From Hahella chejuensis KCTC 2396 (GTDB taxonomy: Bacteria > Pseudomonadota > Gammaproteobacteria > Pseudomonadales > Oleiphilaceae): a stretch of DNA of 64,000 bases. Both the position numbers and the translations under genes were made by a program. Below, piece after piece: positions 7,681 to 15,037 of this stretch (position 1 is the stretch's first letter; each line of letters starts with the position of its first letter). The stretch spans positions 3,006,501 through 3,070,500 of the forward strand of contig NC_007645.1 of the NCBI RefSeq assembly GCF_000012985.1, written 5' to 3'. Below the pieces are notes generated by a model. That model made no database searches. It was given only the letters and a program-made list of their open reading frames with translations, and was not told where the DNA came from.

Positions 7681-8434
7681 ATGGATGTGGATCTGGACGC
7701 CGGTGTGCGCCAGCGTTTTGCTCTCCTTAATGCTTGCGCCGCTGGGCGATAAGGTCCTGCAGCGCGGCGTCGTGTTTGCGGATATCGCCATCGCGCAGTG
7801 GGCGGCGCTGGGAGTATTGGCGGGCGGGCGTTTTGCCTGGAGCCGCGAGTGGGGCGGCTCGCTCGCCGGCTTCTCTTTTAGCGGACTTGTTTTCGCTTTA
7901 TTGGCGTCTGGTATCGTACATCTGATTCTGCAGCGCGGAGCCGCCTATCGGGAAGCCATGATTGGCGTCTTGTACGTGGTGGGCGCCAGCCTTGCGACCA
8001 TCAGCGTCAGTCATGATCCCCATGGCGCTCAGGCGCTGGCCGCGACGCTGAATGGCGATCTGCTGTGGTCGTTGCCGTCGCAGCTTTATGTTCTTGCTCC
8101 TGTCGCGTTGTTAATCGTGGGGTGGCTTGGTTTTTCATCTGAATGGCGACAACAGCTGTTCTTACCTTTGTTCGCCCTGGCGGTTACCGTTTCCGTGGAA
8201 GTCGCGGGGGTCTATGTCGTGTTTGCGACGTTGATAACGACGCCCTTGCTTCTGTGTCGCATAGGGGGGAGGGGGATCGTCTCCGCCATTGTTATTTGCA
8301 TTGCAGGGCATATTGCGGGGCTGATTGTGGCCGCCTGGGGGGATTTCCCGGTAGGGGCCTCGGTTGTGTTATGCAACCTGGTAGTGGGCGTTGTGGCGCT
8401 GTTATTGTTGCGGCGTTTGCAAAGTAAGGGGTGA
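7670..8434 (+). CDS. Second metal ABC transporter permease (ZnuB/AztB-like)
   Basis: A 254-residue integral inner-membrane protein of the ABC-3 family with about seven hydrophobic segments. The family-specific early block ADIAIAQWAALGVLAGG replaces the FGDATAHAAVLG of ZnuB, and the late VEVAGVYVVFATLITTPLL corresponds to the coupling/channel region. It overlaps the preceding binding-protein gene by 11 bases and ends the four-gene set. No ATPase gene accompanies it. It must use another ATPase, most simply the ZnuC encoded at 2061-2795, or one outside the window. It converges on zur; the 69-base gap between them holds a hairpin. Confidence 0.82.
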   Translation: MSAEWMWIWTPVCASVLLSLMLAPLGDKVLQRGVVFADIAIAQWAALGVLAGGRFAWSREWGGSLAGFSFSGLVFALLASGIVHLILQRGAAYREAMIGVLYVVGASLATISVSHDPHGAQALAATLNGDLLWSLPSQLYVLAPVALLIVGWLGFSSEWRQQLFLPLFALAVTVSVEVAGVYVVFATLITTPLLLCRIGGRGIVSAIVICIAGHIAGLIVAAWGDFPVGASVVLCNLVVGVVALLLLRRLQSKG

Positions 8435-8441
8435 TTGGGGG

Positions 8442-8467
8442 GGGAACGCTGGCTTTGAACCGTTCCC
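8442..8467. terminator. Hairpin between convergent permease and zur genes
   Basis: GGGAACG (8442-8448) pairs with CGTTCCC (8461-8467) around a 12-base loop. An alternative CGCTGG/CCAGCG pairing overlaps it. It is placed to end both convergent transcripts but lacks a T-run on either side. Confidence 0.35.
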
Positions 8468-8503
8468 AGCGCATGAACGTCGATCCACCGCCAGACCAGA
8501 GGG

Positions 8504-8965
8504 TCAGGCGGGCTGTACCAGGCAATGGTCGCAGATGCAGTTTATTTCCAGCTGCGGACTGATCATATGGAAACCCGCAAGTTCTACGCTTGCTTTCAAT
8601 TCAGACGCCGTCGATTTGTTTATGCTGATTTCCTTCACCTTTTGGCATCGACTGCATATCAAAAACTGGGGGGCTTCGTGGACGTGGTCGCAGGTTATGT
8701 GGGAGCAGGCGACGTATTTGTTGGCCAGGTTCAATTTGTGCGCCAGCCCCTCTTCCTGCAGGAAGTCCAGAATTCTGTAGACGGACATCGCAGGCATGCT
8801 TTCGCCATATTCTGTCTTGCAGTAGTCCACCAATTCATAAGCAGACAAGGCTTTCTGAGATGCAAGCAATCCGGAAAGCACCTGCTTTCTCTTATTGGTG
8901 AATCGCACGCCATGTTCCCGACAGTGCCTTTCCGCGTGGTCAAGGATGGTTTGAATCTGTTGCAC
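8504..8965 (-). CDS. zur: Zinc uptake regulator Zur (Fur family)
   Basis: A 153-residue Fur-family repressor that uses Zn(II) as corepressor. The N-terminal winged helix holds RFTNKRKQVLSGLL and the recognition-helix region MPAMSVYRILDFLQEEG (around residues 55-72). The structural zinc site is formed by the pairs CSRC (around residues 102-105) and CICDHC near the C-terminus. The His-rich segment ACSHITCDHVHEAPQFLIC is typical of Zur. The start is a GTG with GGTAAGG just upstream, and no better in-frame start exists. It faces the second zinc gene set tail to tail. It most likely controls both zinc transport sets through the palindromes at 3105 and 4237. Confidence 0.9.
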   Translation of the reverse strand: MQQIQTILDHAERHCREHGVRFTNKRKQVLSGLLASQKALSAYELVDYCKTEYGESMPAMSVYRILDFLQEEGLAHKLNLANKYVACSHITCDHVHEAPQFLICSRCQKVKEISINKSTASELKASVELAGFHMISPQLEINCICDHCLVQPA

Positions 8966-9019
8966 GGCCTTACCTTTGGTCAGAAGTTTGATAACGGATT
9001 CCCGATGATTAACGAATAG

Positions 9020-9369
9020 CAGGTCATGGTAACCTAAAGTCGCTTCTTTTTATTGACGTTCCATGGTTATTAATCCGGCAGACAAATAGCTTCCTTCTAT
9101 TTGACTGCAACGACAGGGCCTGCACATATCAGACCCTTTCTCCCGCGGCTTGTCGCCGCGCAGGCGCGTCCATGCGCCTGGTTATTAACATGCCAATATC
9201 ATTACCATTTTAATAATATCGTCGCCATGTTGATCATCGTCGTTATTTTCGCATGGCCTCGGGTATACTCCAGAGCTGAATTTTACGCTTGTCCGCCATG
9301 CAGGCGCATTCCGGCGCCGGGCTAATAACTATCAATATTATTTCGCTGTGAACTCTGTCTGTGAATGCT
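9020..9369. other. Intergenic gap filled by repeat sequence
   Basis: No gene is visible. It holds repeat copy C (9078-9215). About 100 bases on, a second, poorer copy of the repeat's right half (GGCGCATTCCGGCGCC followed by AT-rich text, about 9302-9345) suggests two insertions or a partial duplication. Confidence 0.55.
9078..9215 (+). repeat. Dispersed hairpin repeat, copy C
   Basis: Same order as copy B. The GCAGACAAATAG stem (9078-9089/9097-9108) has one mismatch. GACAGGGCCTG starts at 9112 with a decayed partner arm. A CGCGGC...GCCGCG stem, a GGCGCG...TGCGCC stem and an AT-rich tail (TTATTAACATGCCAATATC) follow. It is more decayed than copies B and D. Confidence 0.8.
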
Positions 9370-9969
9370 ATGAATATCGAACAAGCCTTGAACGCTTTCT
9401 ACAAAGAAAGCGGTTTTGAACTCGAAACCGGTAAACGGCCGGCTTTCGTTGAAGTCTTCGTAGGCTGTCTGCTGATTCCTTTGCCGAATGTAGAGACGCG
9501 CCGTAAGTACATTAAATACCACGATCTGCATCATGTGATAACCGGCTATGGCGCTTCGCAGGTCGGCGAAGGCGAGGTGAGCGCCTGGGAGTTGGGGACG
9601 GGCAGCATGCTGCATCCCATTCTCATGTTCATGAACCTGATCGCCATTTCCACCGCCATGGCGGTCAGCCCGCGCCGGGTATTCAAGGCGTATCTGCTGG
9701 GCTGCAAAAGCCGCAATCTGTACTGTCCTAAAGTGCGCCGTCGCATTGATAACGGCGAGCTGAACGACATCGCGCAACTGCGCAATGAGTTTGTTAACTG
9801 CCGCTGCAGCGACGGCTGGATTGCGTTGAAGATGATCCCCTTTGTTCTCTACGCACTGCTCTCTATCATCATTCACCTGATCCTCGTGATCCCCGCTTTG
9901 CTCTACAAAAAAGTCTGGGGCAAGCTGTTCAGCGCCAGACTGGTGAAGCTGGTGAAAGTGCGCAGCTAG
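9370..9969 (+). CDS. Coq4-like (ubiquinone biosynthesis family) protein
   Basis: About 199 residues. The segment HDLHHVITGYG...GEGEV fits the Coq4 zinc-site pattern HDxxH-x11-E exactly, with ligands around residues 51-71. Coq4 in eukaryotes helps ubiquinone synthesis and is proposed to act in oxidative C1 decarboxylation; bacterial homologues are poorly studied. Residues around 155-180 form a strongly hydrophobic segment (MIPFVLYALLSIIIHLILVI), so this protein is probably membrane-bound, unlike classical Coq4. Start is ambiguous between GTG at 9361 and ATG at 9370, and neither has a good ribosome site. It is followed after 39 bases by a small conserved-looking gene. The motif is clear; the physiological role is not. 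Confidence 0.6.
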   Translation: MNIEQALNAFYKESGFELETGKRPAFVEVFVGCLLIPLPNVETRRKYIKYHDLHHVITGYGASQVGEGEVSAWELGTGSMLHPILMFMNLIAISTAMAVSPRRVFKAYLLGCKSRNLYCPKVRRRIDNGELNDIAQLRNEFVNCRCSDGWIALKMIPFVLYALLSIIIHLILVIPALLYKKVWGKLFSARLVKLVKVRS

Positions 9970-10008
9970 GCTGCCGTCCGGTTCCTCGCCACACAGAGAA
10001 GAATAACA

Positions 10009-10239
10009 ATGGAAGACCTTAACTTTACCTATATTGTCAAAGACAACGAAGTCACTATCTATCATCACGGCAGGAAAGCCACGACACTGCGTGGCGACAA
10101 AGCCCGCCAATTCACCGAAGAAGCCGACAGCGCTTCATTCGGAGACATGCAGCAACTGATGGCCAGACTCACCGGAAACTACAAACGCGGCAATGAGAAA
10201 CACGCGAAGAAGATTCGGCGGGAAAAGTATGGTTATTAA
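10009..10239 (+). CDS. Small hypothetical protein, 76 aa
   Basis: Not recognised. A short hydrophilic protein: an N-terminal half with beta-strand pattern (FTYIVKDNEVTIYHHGRKATTLRG), then a strongly basic, helical C-terminus (NYKRGNEKHAKKIRREKYGY). There is no signal or membrane segment, so it is presumably cytoplasmic. A weak GAAGAA ribosome site lies before the ATG. It follows the Coq4-like gene by 39 bases in the same direction and may share its transcript. The codon pattern looks real and no overlapping alternative frame is better. Confidence 0.55.
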   Translation: MEDLNFTYIVKDNEVTIYHHGRKATTLRGDKARQFTEEADSASFGDMQQLMARLTGNYKRGNEKHAKKIRREKYGY

Positions 10240-10542
10240 AAGCAGAAGTTAAAAATATTTTCGAAAATGCGATAGAGAAATGTCCGGAAAAAAAGACAGC
10301 AGTGGTGAAAGAGAGCGTTGTCCTGTTCATGGTCGCGGTCGGCGTTTGTCGAGGGACAATATCTCCGAGATTCGACGCACGATCGATATCGCCAACTCGC
10401 AAGCCCGCAGAAAAGGTAAGACGCCCCAAAAGCCCAAGATCGTTATGTTCAGCTGCGCGTGTAATTGCTTCGCAGTTATTGTTGATTGAGCCTTTGAGTA
10501 GGCTCAATGCTGATTAGGAGGTTATTTCGCTGATTTCATGAG
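10240..10542. other. Intergenic gap, no supported gene
   Basis: A 70-codon plus-strand frame at 10280-10489 and a 112-codon minus-strand frame overlap here. Neither has a convincing ribosome site or recognisable content. Nothing else is visible before the terminator at 10543. Confidence 0.4.
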
Positions 10543-10580
10543 AAAAACTTAGCCCCGGGCAATTGGAGCCCGGGAGCTGA
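10543..10580 (-). terminator. Rho-independent terminator of the paralogue array
   Basis: Read on the minus strand: an AGCtCCCGGGC arm, a 7-base loop, the GCCCGGGgCT arm, two bases, then TTTTT. The core CCCGGGC/GCCCGGG pairs at 10554-10560 and 10568-10574. It begins right after the stop of the last paralogue at 10584. Confidence 0.8.
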
Positions 10581-10583
10581 GGG

Positions 10584-11378
10584 TTATTCCGAAGGATTAG
10601 CTTGTTTTAGCTGCTTTGCTTCTTCAAACCGCTTTTGATATTCAGGAGATAGCTTGACGCTCACAAAAGACATGAACTCGTCTATCGACTCCCTGGCGAT
10701 CTCAGGAATATTATGAGAAGGATCATTAAATTTTCTGTTTAATGCGCCTGGACTAAACATTATAGCTATCTCATGATCATCAGATATAGGGAGATGGTAT
10801 TCGATTTCATAAGGTTTCTGAGGAAGGCTCGCAACTATCTGATACCATGTAAGCTGGTTGATGTTTATTATCTTTACATCTTCATCAGATGTGGGGTACG
10901 TCCAAAAGTGAACCTCTGGATCAATGGGAACTGCATAGTCTTCCCTGTGTGTCCATAAATCAGTGTTCGCCTCTCCCCACACTACTTTGCTGTGATCCAG
11001 CAGCCATTTTTTCATATCGGATGATAAAAACAGGCTGTCAATATCACGGTTTTGCGGAGAGCGCCTGTTCAAGTGTATATATATGGTTAAGTTGCCTATT
11101 GCTCCCTCGCCGAAGGGCTTATCCCAATAATTCCACCCCCTGCGAAGCAAGTTAATAGACATTCCCTTTTTATCGCTCCAAACCTCAAATTCACTATCTT
11201 TATAAATATCCACTTTGGATGGCGTTCTAAGAACGCTTGTCATTTTTTCATTAGGCGGACATTTAAACTCTAATATCGTTCCGGATAAGTCAAAACGAAT
11301 GCTGGGGGCTGATTTGAAATCAGGCCGTAGCGGGTTTGCTATGGATGCACGAAAGCGCTTAATCCAACGCATTACCAT
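10584..11378 (-). CDS. Unknown protein, third and most diverged paralogue of the tandem array
   Basis: 264 residues, not recognised. It aligns over its full length with the next two upstream genes. Shared features: N-terminal RWIKRFRAS...NPLRPDF, central WDKPFGEGAIGNLTIYIHL, a run of RRSPQNRDIDSLF type, DPEVHFWTYP, and PISDDHEIAIMF near residue 210. The highly conserved C-terminus of the other two copies is replaced here by a longer Lys/Glu-rich helix (YQKRFEEAKQLKQANPSE). There is no signal peptide or membrane segment, so it is probably cytoplasmic. Start may be this ATG or the Met two codons later; GATGAGG lies upstream. It ends in a strong terminator. An immunity role is inferred only from the array layout. 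Confidence 0.7.
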   Translation of the reverse strand: MVMRWIKRFRASIANPLRPDFKSAPSIRFDLSGTILEFKCPPNEKMTSVLRTPSKVDIYKDSEFEVWSDKKGMSINLLRRGWNYWDKPFGEGAIGNLTIYIHLNRRSPQNRDIDSLFLSSDMKKWLLDHSKVVWGEANTDLWTHREDYAVPIDPEVHFWTYPTSDEDVKIININQLTWYQIVASLPQKPYEIEYHLPISDDHEIAIMFSPGALNRKFNDPSHNIPEIARESIDEFMSFVSVKLSPEYQKRFEEAKQLKQANPSE

Positions 11379-11541
11379 TTTGGCCTCATCTCACGCATTA
11401 ACGCCATGAAGGATTCTTTATATCCTCCTGACTGTTTAATAACTTGCGTATTAAAATCCACGTTGCTCTTTGTCTGGTCCTAGATCTTGTAATTAGCTTC
11501 AACAATTCAGTAAAAATGCAATTGCCAGTGTAGTAAGAGAC

Positions 11542-11565
11542 GCATAGCGCTTGTGAGCGCTATGC
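11542..11565 (-). terminator. Perfect hairpin after the second paralogue
   Basis: GCATAGCGCT (11542-11551) pairs perfectly with AGCGCTATGC (11556-11565) around a 4-base loop, 14 bases beyond the stop at 11579. There is no T-run. A decayed copy of the same hairpin lies after the first paralogue (about 12414-12436), so the hairpin was duplicated together with the gene. Confidence 0.5.
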
Positions 11566-11578
11566 GGGATGATAAGGG

Positions 11579-12313
11579 CTAGTCGAGCTTAATATGAACG
11601 TTTTCTATAAACTCGTGGACTGTTCGCTCTACTGCGCCATCTAGATCATGATCATCCTTATAGTAGTTGCGCCCTAGTGCAGACGCATTAAAAGAAAATG
11701 CAAGTTCGTGGTCTTCAGAAATTGGTGTATGCCATAAATGACGTTTTGCATCATAAGGCCTGTCTACTACATAATTAAACCAGTCTATGCCATTTATATT
11801 CGTAGTACTGATTTCTTCATGTGTTTTTGGATATCGCCAAAAATCTCTTTCCGGATCAACTGGCCTTGCTTGTCTCTCTGGGTTAGCCACTAACTCTCTA
11901 TTAACATATCCCCATATATTATTGGTATATGTAATAAGCCAGCACTTCATATCATCTGAATTTAAGAGTGAGTCAATTACTCGGTAATGAGGGTCGCGGC
12001 GTTGTAACCTAGCATCCAGTGTTACGTAACCAATTGCCCCCTCTCCAAATGGTCTGTCCCAAAACTTCCAGCCTGTATCTATTATATCTATTGACATCCC
12101 AGTTTTACTTTTTGCCCATCTGCTATATATATTGTCATCATATATATTTATTACTGCATCTGAGCATTTACTAAAAGGGCCGCTCATCTCATGGCGGGGA
12201 CATAGAAAACTTAACTCTTTTCCAGATAGACTGAACTTAACCATAGGCGCGTTTGAAAAGTCCGGCCCTAGCGGATTCATATTTGAAGCCTTTAGCCTTT
12301 TAAGCCAGTGCAT
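11579..12313 (-). CDS. Unknown protein, second paralogue of the tandem array
   Basis: 244 residues, not recognised. It is very close to the gene at 12451: identical length, and identical last 20-odd residues (from DHDLDGAVERTVHEF to the end). The other shared blocks are also present: LKASNMNPLGPDF, WKFWDRPFGEGAIGYVTL, QRRDPHYRVIDSLLN, ERQARPVDPERDFWRYP and PISEDHELAFSF. No signal, transmembrane or known catalytic motif is seen; it is Trp/Tyr/Asp rich. AGGGAGA lies before the ATG. The 137-base gap to the upstream paralogue suggests it can be read through from the coupled pair. Close similarity plus a duplicated downstream hairpin shows recent tandem duplication. Confidence 0.75.
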   Translation of the reverse strand: MHWLKRLKASNMNPLGPDFSNAPMVKFSLSGKELSFLCPRHEMSGPFSKCSDAVINIYDDNIYSRWAKSKTGMSIDIIDTGWKFWDRPFGEGAIGYVTLDARLQRRDPHYRVIDSLLNSDDMKCWLITYTNNIWGYVNRELVANPERQARPVDPERDFWRYPKTHEEISTTNINGIDWFNYVVDRPYDAKRHLWHTPISEDHELAFSFNASALGRNYYKDDHDLDGAVERTVHEFIENVHIKLD

Positions 12314-12450
12314 CAGGAATGTCTCCCTAGCTCTATCATTACGTCGGTAAAGGATTTCTTTTTAGCCACATTCATAGTATTTGATACATCGTTGTTTATA
12401 TAACGAGAGAGGCATAGCGCTTTTCAGCACCATGCAGATGATAAAACTGG

Positions 12451-13182
12451 CTAGTCGAGCTTAATATGAACATTTTCTATAAATTCATGGACTGTTCGTT
12501 CTACTGCTCCATCTAAGTCATGATCCTCTTCATAATAATCACGACTTATCGAAGAAGAATTAAAAATAAAAGCTAGTTCATGATCTTCGGATAATGGAGT
12601 ATGCCAGAAGCGTCTTTTAGCTTTATTAGGCTTATCCACAGAATAATAAAACCAGTCCACATCATTCTTTGACATGGTATGAATATCTTTCTTATTTTGA
12701 GGATACCTCCAAAAGTCTCTCTCTGGATCAATTGGTCTAGCTTGTCTCTCAGGGTGTGCGATAAGCTCCCTATTAGTATAACCCCACACATTGTCGGAAT
12801 AAGTAATAATCCACTCTTTTATATCATTATGATTTAATAGCGAGTCAATTTTCCTATAATGGGGGTCCCGACGTTGTAATCTAACATATAACGTTACATA
12901 GCCAATAGCACCATCTCCGAAAGGTTTATCCAAAAACTTCCAGCCTGTGTGGACCAAATCAACAGACATACCTGTTTTCCCTTTTTCCCATTTTAAATAT
13001 ATATCATCTTGATATATATTCACCGTCTCTGGCTTTATTTCAGACGGTCCGCTTAATTCGTGAGGGGGGCAGCGAAAACATAATTTCTTTCCAGATAGAT
13101 TAAATTCAACCCAAGGGGCAGCTGAAAAGTCAGGGCCCATTGGGTTCAGTTTGGATGCTTTTAGCCTTCGGAGCCAGCGCAT
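12451..13182 (-). CDS. Unknown protein, first paralogue, coupled to the 466-aa gene
   Basis: 243 residues from the ATG at 13182; a TTG one codon earlier is possible. Its start overlaps the stop of the 466-aa gene as TGATG, with GGGAGG upstream, so the two are translationally coupled and made together. Shared paralogue blocks: LRRLKASKLNPMGPDF, WKFLDKPFGDGAIGYVTL, QRRDPHYRKIDSLLN, PIDPERDFWRYP, PLSEDHELAFIF. It is cytoplasmic by appearance. No known family is recognised. Coupling one-to-one with the larger protein and then being duplicated downstream is what immunity genes often show, but partner or chaperone roles fit equally well. Confidence 0.78.
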   Translation of the reverse strand: MRWLRRLKASKLNPMGPDFSAAPWVEFNLSGKKLCFRCPPHELSGPSEIKPETVNIYQDDIYLKWEKGKTGMSVDLVHTGWKFLDKPFGDGAIGYVTLYVRLQRRDPHYRKIDSLLNHNDIKEWIITYSDNVWGYTNRELIAHPERQARPIDPERDFWRYPQNKKDIHTMSKNDVDWFYYSVDKPNKAKRRFWHTPLSEDHELAFIFNSSSISRDYYEEDHDLDGAVERTVHEFIENVHIKLD

Positions 13183-14582
13183 CAAGAACGCCTCCCAAGT
13201 TCTTTCATTACGCCAATAAAGGATTTTCCGAGCCCGTCGTATTTAGCCTCAATCATACTGTTGAAATCGCTGCTGCTCATATGCGGATTCATATGCGGGT
13301 TTATTTCAGGGTTCATTGTATGGGTTGCGAATAGATTTCTAATTAACTCGGCATTTTTATATATACGAAATATAGTGTTACATATGCCGCTAGCACCGCC
13401 GACTCCTGCGGCAATTGCTGCATAAACAGGAATATCTGCTGTAATAGCTGCAATAATTCCTCCCATGGATAAGCCGGTAGCCAAAGCTATCCCTCCTTGG
13501 GTAAGTGCCGTGTTTCGGGATTTGCGTGCATCTCCTCTCAATTTAAAAGAGTAGAGCTTGTATTCTGGTCCTAAACCTTTAACACGCTCGGACACTTGGT
13601 ATAACAGTTGAGTCCTCGCAAATGTGTCTCGGTAATCATCCGACTGGTTTTTAATGAATTCTTCCGCCAACTTCATTTCTCTTAGTGGAATATGATCAAG
13701 AATTTCCAGAATGGCCCTTGAAGGCCCACCAAAATACAATGTTTGCGTATTGAGTTTAAAGTGGCGGGGAAGTTTGTTAAGCGCTTTGAGAAATAAGTCG
13801 GCTCCATCGCCGTGGATAGTCCAATTGACTTCTTTAGCTCCTATTTGAGCATCATAAAGGCTTTTGGCAACAAGCTGTGCAGTGAAATCGGCCGAGGTCA
13901 CTTTTTGCTCCGGGGTAGTCCATTCTGTGCCCCGTGAGTATAAAGGTCTTGGATTGTAGGCAAGTGTGTAACCCTTGCTCTGAATCTTTGTTTCACAACC
14001 CTTATAGCCGCCAGCGATGATTTTTGGCATTGTTTCTTCAGCAGCATGTTGAAGGCTTTCAGCCATACCATTTATAGCAGCATGCTCAGTTGTAACAGTG
14101 TCTCCAGGGGTATCTGAGGCAATCCAGTTCCCGTCTACCATACCGACAAAATAAAAGCCTGGTTTATGTCCTTTGGCATGATTCACAAACTCAATGTCAG
14201 TGATATAAATTCCAGGGCCTAATCCGCCAACCGTGTCTTGCCGAATTATGTAGCTGATTCTAAGGTTTTCAACGATGTCTACATGCTCAAATGCATCACG
14301 TTTGTTTGAATAGGACTGAAAGCCGCCTGCGCAGGATCTTAAACGCGAAAGCCTGGATAGAATCAGTTGTTCGGTGTGCTCTCCCTGCATCTTCACCAGC
14401 TTAGCGAAGTGCATTCCCAATGAACCGCCAGGAATATAGATTCTGCGGCCCGACTCATTGCCAACGCCATCAAACATCAAGATATAGCCGGATGCGGCAT
14501 TACCAAAAGCACGTTTAAAGCCGAAATTAGTGAGGCTGTCCTGACTGATTGAAGGCTTAGGTCTCTTTGCGGGGGCGTTCAA
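13182..14582 (-). CDS. Unknown 466-aa protein with hydrophobic glycine-rich region; effector-like candidate
   Basis: Not recognised. Start is a TTG with an excellent AAGGAG eight bases upstream. N-terminal two thirds look globular: SGYILMFDGVGNESGRRIYI, a central NWTIHGDGADLFLKALNKL segment that resembles a lipase-type nucleophile elbow but has Asp where Ser would be, and an LYFGGPSRAILEIL block. Residues about 361-405 are two hydrophobic Gly/Ala-rich stretches (GGIALATGLSMGGIIAAI and YAAIAAGVGGASGI), able to form a membrane hairpin. The tail has a short repeat (NPHMNPHM). There is no signal peptide, PAAR, VgrG or Rhs part nearby. It is translationally coupled to the first of three paralogues. 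A membrane-acting toxin is one reading; a structural or enzymatic protein cannot be excluded. Confidence 0.7.
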   Translation of the reverse strand: MNAPAKRPKPSISQDSLTNFGFKRAFGNAASGYILMFDGVGNESGRRIYIPGGSLGMHFAKLVKMQGEHTEQLILSRLSRLRSCAGGFQSYSNKRDAFEHVDIVENLRISYIIRQDTVGGLGPGIYITDIEFVNHAKGHKPGFYFVGMVDGNWIASDTPGDTVTTEHAAINGMAESLQHAAEETMPKIIAGGYKGCETKIQSKGYTLAYNPRPLYSRGTEWTTPEQKVTSADFTAQLVAKSLYDAQIGAKEVNWTIHGDGADLFLKALNKLPRHFKLNTQTLYFGGPSRAILEILDHIPLREMKLAEEFIKNQSDDYRDTFARTQLLYQVSERVKGLGPEYKLYSFKLRGDARKSRNTALTQGGIALATGLSMGGIIAAITADIPVYAAIAAGVGGASGICNTIFRIYKNAELIRNLFATHTMNPEINPHMNPHMSSSDFNSMIEAKYDGLGKSFIGVMKELGRRS

Positions 14583-14755
14583 GGGTAAATCTCCTTATTT
14601 AGGTATCTCAGAAAGGTAAAATCGACTGTATGGTAGCTAGGTCCAGGCTGACGCTGAATCAGCCTAATGGCATAAATTTCTCTGGTCAATTTTACTGAGC
14701 GGAACGACGGGAAAGGGCCAGCCAATGAATTCTCTCCACTGGCTGGCGAAGGGGG
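14583..14755. other. Gap upstream of the 466-aa gene
   Basis: It holds the ribosome site of the gene at 14582 and an inverted repeat, GCCAGCCA/TGGCTGGC (about 14718-14748), that could end transcripts coming from the right. No gene is visible. Confidence 0.4.
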
Positions 14756-14993
14756 CTAACCAACGGTAGGCGACAGATTCGCCATCATAAGATCAGCGAT
14801 AAGTAGTTTGGAGAAGGCCGCTCTAATTACCTCCATCGTGGTGAAGCAGTCCGCCACGGCTCGGTGGGCTCCATTCACGGTTATGCCCATTTGCGCGGCG
14901 GCCTTGGCCAAGCTCTGCCTTCTGTATCCGCCTCGTTTGGCGTCCACCTCTCCCCAGTACTTGCGTAAGCCATCATCGCCGTCGCTACAGCAT
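14756..14993 (-). pseudogene. C-terminal fragment of a DnaQ-like 3'-5' exonuclease
   Basis: An open stretch of about 79 codons with no start of its own and a stop just upstream (about 14994-14996). The text QSLAKAAAQMGITVNGAHRAVADCFTTMEV carries the exonuclease III motif (H...D, here HRAVAD) of DEDDh 3'-5' exonucleases, preceded by KYWGEVDAKRGGYR as in phage/plasmid-type members. The Exo I and II motifs (DxE and the middle Asp) are absent, so it cannot be active. It sits between the PKS/NRPS cluster and the AT-rich island, and is best read as the remains of a rearrangement at that border. Confidence 0.6.
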
Positions 14994-15018
14994 CATCCCC
15001 AGGCGCCGGAGATGATGC
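14990..15018 (-). terminator. Hairpin after the biosynthetic cluster
   Basis: GCATCATC (14990-14997) pairs with GATGATGC (15011-15018) around a 13-base loop, about 20 bases beyond the last cluster gene. There is no T-run, so it is a weak terminator candidate only. Confidence 0.3.
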
Positions 15019-15037
15019 GCATTGCGAATAACCCCCG

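Noticed and set aside
10280-10489. Possible 70-aa basic protein
   Set aside because: No good ribosome site and no recognisable motif. It overlaps an equally long minus-strand frame, so it cannot be distinguished from chance.
13840-13900. Lipase-like nucleophile elbow in the 466-aa protein (IHGDGAD)
   Set aside because: The serine of GxSxG is replaced by Asp and no other hydrolase motif is clear; too weak to call an enzyme.
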